Shown here: piece by piece, positions 12,937 to 16,395 of the stretch
Position numbering within the stretch: position 1 is the stretch's first letter
Layout of the letters: each line of letters begins with the position of its first letter
DNA from: Candidatus Caccousia avistercoris
GTDB taxonomy: Bacteria; Bacillota; Clostridia; Oscillospirales; Acutalibacteraceae
Direction: 5' to 3'
Assembly: GCA_018715025.1 (NCBI GenBank)
Contig: DVMK01000116.1
Location: 1-16,395 of the forward strand
DNA length: 16,395 nucleotides
Notes under the pieces: generated by a model
The model's database searches: none
Seen by the model: only the letters and a program-made list of their open reading frames with translations
Told to the model about the DNA's origin: nothing
Program-made: the position numbers and the translations under genes

Positions 12937-14634
12937 ATGACGGAATATGAGAGATGGCTTTCCCAGACGCTGGAGGATGCGGACCTGACGGAGGAGCTGC
13001 AGTCGATTCAGGGGAAGGCGGAGGAGATCAACGACAGGTTTTACCAGGACCTGGCCTTCGGCACCGCGGGCCTGCGGGGCGTCATTGGGGCCGGTACCAA
13101 CCGGATGAACATTTATACGGTGCGCAAGGCTACCCAGGGCATTGCCAACTACCTGAACAAGCGGGGAAGCGGCGCCAGCGTGGCCATTGCCTACGACAGC
13201 CGCATCAAGTCTGAGCTGTTCGCCAGGGAAACGGCGGCGGTGTTTGCTGCCAACGGCATCCGCGCCCACATTTACCCCCGGCTTTCCCCCACGCCTACCC
13301 TTTCGTTCGCCGTGCGCTACCTGAAGTGCGACGCTGGCGTGTGCGTCACCGCCAGCCACAACCCTGCCAAGTACAACGGGTACAAGGCCTATGGCAGCGA
13401 CGGCTGCCAGATTACCTCAGAGATGGCCAACGACGTTTCCGCGGAAATCGCCGCCATCGATATTTTCCAGGACATCCGCCACATCTCCTTTGAAGAGGGG
13501 ATGAAGCGCGGTCTTATCACCTATATTCCAGACAAGGTGCTGGACGCCTTCCTGCAGGCGGTGAAGGCCGAAAGCGTGGTGCAGGAGCCCTGCGCCGGTT
13601 TGAAGGTGGTGTACACGCCCCTGAACGGCACCGGCCTCATCCCGGTTACCCGCATTCTGGACATGATCGGTGTGGAGGAAGTAACCGTAGTGCCGGAGCA
13701 GGAGCAGCCGGACGGCAACTTCACCACCTGCCCCTTCCCGAACCCGGAAATCCGCGAAGCCCTGCAGAAGGGCCTTGAGCTGTGCGAAAAGGTGAAGCCC
13801 GACCTGCTGCTGGCCACCGACCCCGACTGCGACCGGTGCGGCATCGCCGTGAACCAGGGGGGCCGGTACCAGCTGATGACCGGCAACGAGGTGGGCGTGC
13901 TGCTGCTGGACTTCATCGCCCGCATCCGCACCCAGCGGGGCGACATGCCCAAGGACCCCATCGCCGTCACCACCATTGTGAGCACCGACATGGCCACCCC
14001 GGTGGCAGAGCATTATGGGGTGCAGTGCGTGCGCATCCTCACCGGCTTCAAATACATCGGCGACCAGATTGCCCTGCTGGAGGAAAAAGGCCAGGAGGAC
14101 CGGTTCCTGCTTGGCTTTGAAGAAAGCTACGGCTACCTTTCCGGCGGCTATGTGCGCGACAAGGACGCGGTGGACGCCAGCATGCTCATTTGCCAAATGG
14201 CCTGGTACTACAAGCAGAAGGGCATGACCCTGGTGGACGCCATGGAAGCCCTGTACCAGCAGTTCGGCTACTACAAGAACGACGTGGAAAACTTTGCCTT
14301 CGAGGGCGAGGACGGCATGAAGGCCATGGCGAAGATCATGGAAACCCTCCGGAAGGAAAGCCCCGGGCAGATAGCCGGGTTCCGGGTGGTGGGCTGGAGC
14401 GACTACCAGCGCTCGGTGCGCAGCGACGAAGGGGAAGAAAGCCCCATTTCCCTGCCCAAGTCCAACGTGCTGGAATACCGGCTGGAAAACGGCAGCAAGC
14501 TGATTGTGCGCCCCTCCGGCACAGAGCCGAAAATCAAGGTCTACCTTTCCGGCAAGGGGAAAACCCGCGGGGAAAGCGAGCATATCATCGATTTGCTGAA
14601 GGCGGAGGCGAAGCCTCTGCTGGGCATTCAATAA
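12937..14634 (+). CDS. pgcA: alpha-phosphoglucomutase / phosphomannomutase (phosphohexomutase)
   Basis: The enzyme interconverts hexose 1- and 6-phosphates through a phosphoserine intermediate, linking glycolysis to cell-wall and polysaccharide precursors. The 565 residues fit the long Firmicutes form (PgcA/YhxB type). Seen: FGTAGLRGVIGAGTNRMN (41-58), the phosphoserine loop TASHNPAKYNGYK with S140, the metal-binding DPDCDR (295-300), the sugar-binding GFEESYGYLSG (from 393) and the phosphate-binding RPSGTEPK (525-532). The start could be GTG 12928 (AAAGGA 7 nt upstream) or ATG 12937; ATG is preferred because homologues begin with M..YE.WL. An out-of-frame ATG at 12925 is followed at once by TGA. 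It is transcribed from its own dyad-containing promoter and ends at a strong terminator. Glucose versus mannose preference is not readable from sequence. Confidence 0.92.
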   Translation: MTEYERWLSQTLEDADLTEELQSIQGKAEEINDRFYQDLAFGTAGLRGVIGAGTNRMNIYTVRKATQGIANYLNKRGSGASVAIAYDSRIKSELFARETAAVFAANGIRAHIYPRLSPTPTLSFAVRYLKCDAGVCVTASHNPAKYNGYKAYGSDGCQITSEMANDVSAEIAAIDIFQDIRHISFEEGMKRGLITYIPDKVLDAFLQAVKAESVVQEPCAGLKVVYTPLNGTGLIPVTRILDMIGVEEVTVVPEQEQPDGNFTTCPFPNPEIREALQKGLELCEKVKPDLLLATDPDCDRCGIAVNQGGRYQLMTGNEVGVLLLDFIARIRTQRGDMPKDPIAVTTIVSTDMATPVAEHYGVQCVRILTGFKYIGDQIALLEEKGQEDRFLLGFEESYGYLSGGYVRDKDAVDASMLICQMAWYYKQKGMTLVDAMEALYQQFGYYKNDVENFAFEGEDGMKAMAKIMETLRKESPGQIAGFRVVGWSDYQRSVRSDEGEESPISLPKSNVLEYRLENGSKLIVRPSGTEPKIKVYLSGKGKTRGESEHIIDLLKAEAKPLLGIQ

Positions 14635-14658
14635 GCAAAAGCCGGAATACGGATCGGA

Positions 14659-14701
14659 AAAAGCCCCTTTGTCCTGCATGCTGCAAGGCAAAGGGGCTTT
14701 T
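14659..14701. terminator. bidirectional intrinsic terminator between the mutase and ROK genes
   Basis: AAAAGCCCCTTTG (14659-14671) is perfectly complementary to CAAAGGGGCTTTT (14689-14701), with a 17-nt loop. The A- and T-runs at the two ends provide a T tract on each strand, so it can stop both the rightward mutase transcript and the leftward ROK transcript. It also marks where base composition changes. Confidence 0.9.
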
Positions 14702-14707
14702 GGCGTC

Positions 14708-15937
14708 TCAGGCGGTTTTGGTTTTGTAGCCGCCGGCGTTGAAAAAAACGCTCACTGCCAGAGTCGGCGCGGCTTTTCGTTCAAGCTTCATATCGGAGGG
14801 AACAACGTCGTACACATTCCCCCTGATGTTATCCGGGCATTTTTCGGACAAAAGCTGCCGAAGACGGGAAAAGTAGAGCCGGTTTTCGAACATCTCACCA
14901 TAGAATACAATACGCTGAACATCCAGAAGCTGGATGGAAAAGGCTAAAACCGTTGCAAATTGCCGCAGCGTGTTTTCCATGACGGTACAGGCTCCGGGAT
15001 CGCCGGCAGACACTGCCTTCATAAAAAGGGAAAACGTGACCTTTGAAAAGTCTCCGGCGCAAAATTCAAACAGAAACGGCGTATGCTCCGGGCTGAAACA
15101 TTCCCGCAGGCTGTTCATCATGCCCTGCATGGAAGCCACCGTATCCAGGCAGCCCCGCTTGCCGCAGTGACAGGGACGGCTGTCCGGTTCCACGGTAACA
15201 TGGGCGATGGCGGCAGAGCGGTTGCGATCCCCGTCATAAAACTGATCGTCCAGAATCAGCGCCGCGCCCATATTGGCCTCGTTGCGGATAAACAGCATGT
15301 TTTTCAGCGCCTGATCGCACAGCAGAAAGCTGTACGCATTCGCATAGCTTCGAACGTTGTTGGCCACAAAAACAGGGAAGGGGAACAATCTGCGCAGCAT
15401 TTTCTCAATGGGGACGTCCCGTTCCTCCCAAATTCCGTCGCTGTCCAGAATGATGCCGTTTGCACAGTCAACGACACCGCAGATGGTAACGCCCGCGCCG
15501 ACAATTGCATCGGTACAGTATTGCCGGGACGCCATCATCATGGAGTAAAGGCGGAATGCGGTGTCCACAAAGTACTGCGGCGTTGTGGTTTCCGGAAGCA
15601 AAGCAGCGTCTTCATAAACCAGATCGCCGCAAAGATTTGTGACGGTCAGGCGAACCTCTTCCTTTCGCAGGGCAAATCCAAGCGCGATATATTTGGAACG
15701 GCTGATATCCACCAGAATCTCCCGGCGCCCCGCTGTGCCGGTATTGGGAACAGTCGTCCCTTCTCCAAGAATAGCCTCCTGTATCAGATCGTTGATTATG
15801 ACTGTGATGGAAGCGGGCGTCAGTTTCAGCCGGGCGGCTATCTGTTTGCACGACATTCCTCCCGACTCATGAAGCAGCCGTAACACAGCGCTGCGATTTG
15901 ATATTTTTACATCTGCCATGTTTGTTCCACACAACAT
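14708..15937 (-). CDS. ROK-family transcriptional regulator (NagC/XylR-like)
   Basis: This is a sugar-responsive DNA-binding protein of 409 residues. A winged helix-turn-helix occupies about residues 15-58 (RSAVLRLLHESGGMSCKQIA then LTPASITVIINDLI), followed by a ROK domain. The ROK zinc site is clear: H246 in AIAHVTVE and the cysteines of CHCGKRGCLD (256-265). The glucokinase parts are degenerate: the ATP loop expected as DIGGTK reads ALGFALRKEE (85-94), and the catalytic ND pair reads NN (193-194), so it should bind a sugar but not phosphorylate it. The start is ATG 15937, preceded by AAGAGGAA about 8 nt upstream; an in-frame ATG six codons later lacks a site. G+C is about 50%, clearly lower than the left of the window. 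The truncated sugar permease upstream suggests it once controlled a sugar ABC operon. Confidence 0.9.
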   Translation of the reverse strand: MLCGTNMADVKISNRSAVLRLLHESGGMSCKQIAARLKLTPASITVIINDLIQEAILGEGTTVPNTGTAGRREILVDISRSKYIALGFALRKEEVRLTVTNLCGDLVYEDAALLPETTTPQYFVDTAFRLYSMMMASRQYCTDAIVGAGVTICGVVDCANGIILDSDGIWEERDVPIEKMLRRLFPFPVFVANNVRSYANAYSFLLCDQALKNMLFIRNEANMGAALILDDQFYDGDRNRSAAIAHVTVEPDSRPCHCGKRGCLDTVASMQGMMNSLRECFSPEHTPFLFEFCAGDFSKVTFSLFMKAVSAGDPGACTVMENTLRQFATVLAFSIQLLDVQRIVFYGEMFENRLYFSRLRQLLSEKCPDNIRGNVYDVVPSDMKLERKAAPTLAVSVFFNAGGYKTKTA

Positions 15938-16133
15938 AATATCGTTCCTCTTTTACCGTGAATTCGATAAAATCTGCATATTTTCTGACGCACTTTTCTC
16001 ACCGCGGCCTGCAGGAAGCCGAAACCGAGCCGGACAGCGCGGGAACAGCCGGCTTTGCGCATGCAGCCCGGCTTTCCGGGTCTTCGCGAATGTCCCGGCA
16101 TTCGGTTTCCGTTCCATGAGAGAATATAAATTA

Positions 16134-16163
16134 AGTATACAGAAACATTCCAGGAATTGTCAA
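16134..16163 (-). promoter_or_regulatory. ROK gene promoter with dyad in the spacer
   Basis: On the minus strand, a perfect TTGACA (16163-16158) and TATACT (16139-16134) are 18 bp apart. The spacer holds the palindrome ATTCC-A-GGAAT (16147-16157), a possible autoregulatory operator. Transcription would start near 16127, leaving a leader of about 190 nt (to 15938) in which I see no ORF of family character and no clear riboswitch. Confidence 0.7.
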
Positions 16164-16395
16164 TAGAACCCCGGCGAACACACAGCCGCGCGGTGCGGGC
16201 TGCTTTCACTGCTTGATTCCCTCTGAGGCAACGTGTTGCCGAACGACTGGAAAAAGGATTCATCCGCCAGAATCTCCATATAATTCTGTAAGCCGATAAA
16301 CGTGCCGTCCTTCAGGCTTTTTTTGTCTGTCAGGCTGATGCCGATGTTGTTGAAAAATGCATAGAAATGGAAAACCCCCAAACCGGCAAACAGGG
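16160..16395 (-). pseudogene. sugar ABC transporter permease (MalF/UgpA type), broken 3' end, 5' end outside window
   Basis: The frame is open from the right edge of the window. It first encodes the end of a hydrophobic helix (LFAGLGVFHFYAFFNNIGIS), then a periplasmic segment LTDKKSLKDGTF, then IGLQNYMEILADESFFQSFG NTL. The order SxTD..., FxGLxNY, F..sf.NT is the usual start of the first-permease family of sugar ABC importers. In intact proteins NTL leads into the second membrane helix and about 220 more residues with the EAA motif. Here, after about 16229, it continues PQRESSSESSPHRAAVCSPG and stops at 16160, inside the ROK promoter. No other frame restores the family sequence, so a deletion or rearrangement is likely. 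Its GTG/TTG codons near the edge are internal. Confidence 0.7.

Noticed and set aside
13417..14691. 424-codon minus-strand frame opposite the mutase gene
   Set aside because: Antisense shadow of a clearly identified enzyme; no recognisable motif.
15083..15883. 266-codon plus-strand frame opposite the ROK gene
   Set aside because: The minus-strand frame has the helix-turn-helix and zinc motif; the plus-strand translation has neither a family match nor a start site.
15907..16263. 118-codon minus-strand frame between permease and ROK gene
   Set aside because: Contains the ROK promoter and leader, is Arg/Cys-rich and overlaps the ROK start; no family character.

Overview
The window is high-GC bacterial DNA (about 60-65% G+C by eye over the first 14.6 kb) with strong AGGAGG-type ribosome binding sites and sigma-A-type promoters. 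The gene order infB-rbfA-nrnA-truB-ribF-rpsO-pnp is typical of Firmicutes. The G+C content, a glutamate 5-kinase without a PUA domain and the style of the small hypothetical proteins suggest a gut Clostridia lineage such as Oscillospiraceae/Ruminococcaceae. That placement is an inference; no rRNA or tRNA gene is present to confirm it.

Region 1 (1-7692, + strand) is a translation and RNA-metabolism operon: the 3' two-thirds of infB, rbfA, a collapsed nrnA-like DHH phosphoesterase gene, a tam-like methyltransferase, truB, ribF, rpsO and pnp. A strong internal promoter at the end of ribF (4770-4798) drives a 110-nt leader with two competing hairpins ahead of rpsO. A hairpin separates rpsO from pnp, and pnp begins at a TTG codon. 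A textbook terminator closes the region at 7651-7692.

Region 2 (7730-10043, + strand) is proline synthesis. proB and proA each have their own TATAAT box and share short motifs in their leaders.

Region 3 (10063-12138) holds genes of unknown function. A single-pass membrane protein on the + strand ends 6 bp from a convergent three-gene minus-strand cassette of small proteins (58, 155 and 131 aa).

Region 4 (12217-14701, + strand) has a YfcE-type metallophosphoesterase and a phosphoglucomutase/phosphomannomutase. The promoter of the mutase has a perfect dyad filling the spacer between its -35 and -10 elements. A bidirectional terminator closes this region.

Region 5 (14708-16395, - strand) has visibly lower G+C (about 50%). 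It holds a ROK-family repressor with its own strong promoter, and a sugar ABC-transporter permease that runs off the right edge and is broken after about 50 visible codons. It looks like the eroded end of an acquired sugar-uptake locus.

No mobile element, CRISPR array, tRNA or rRNA is visible. The most notable signals are the in-frame internal collapse of nrnA, the small-protein cassette, the dyad-containing mutase promoter, the rpsO leader and the truncated permease beside the ROK regulator.
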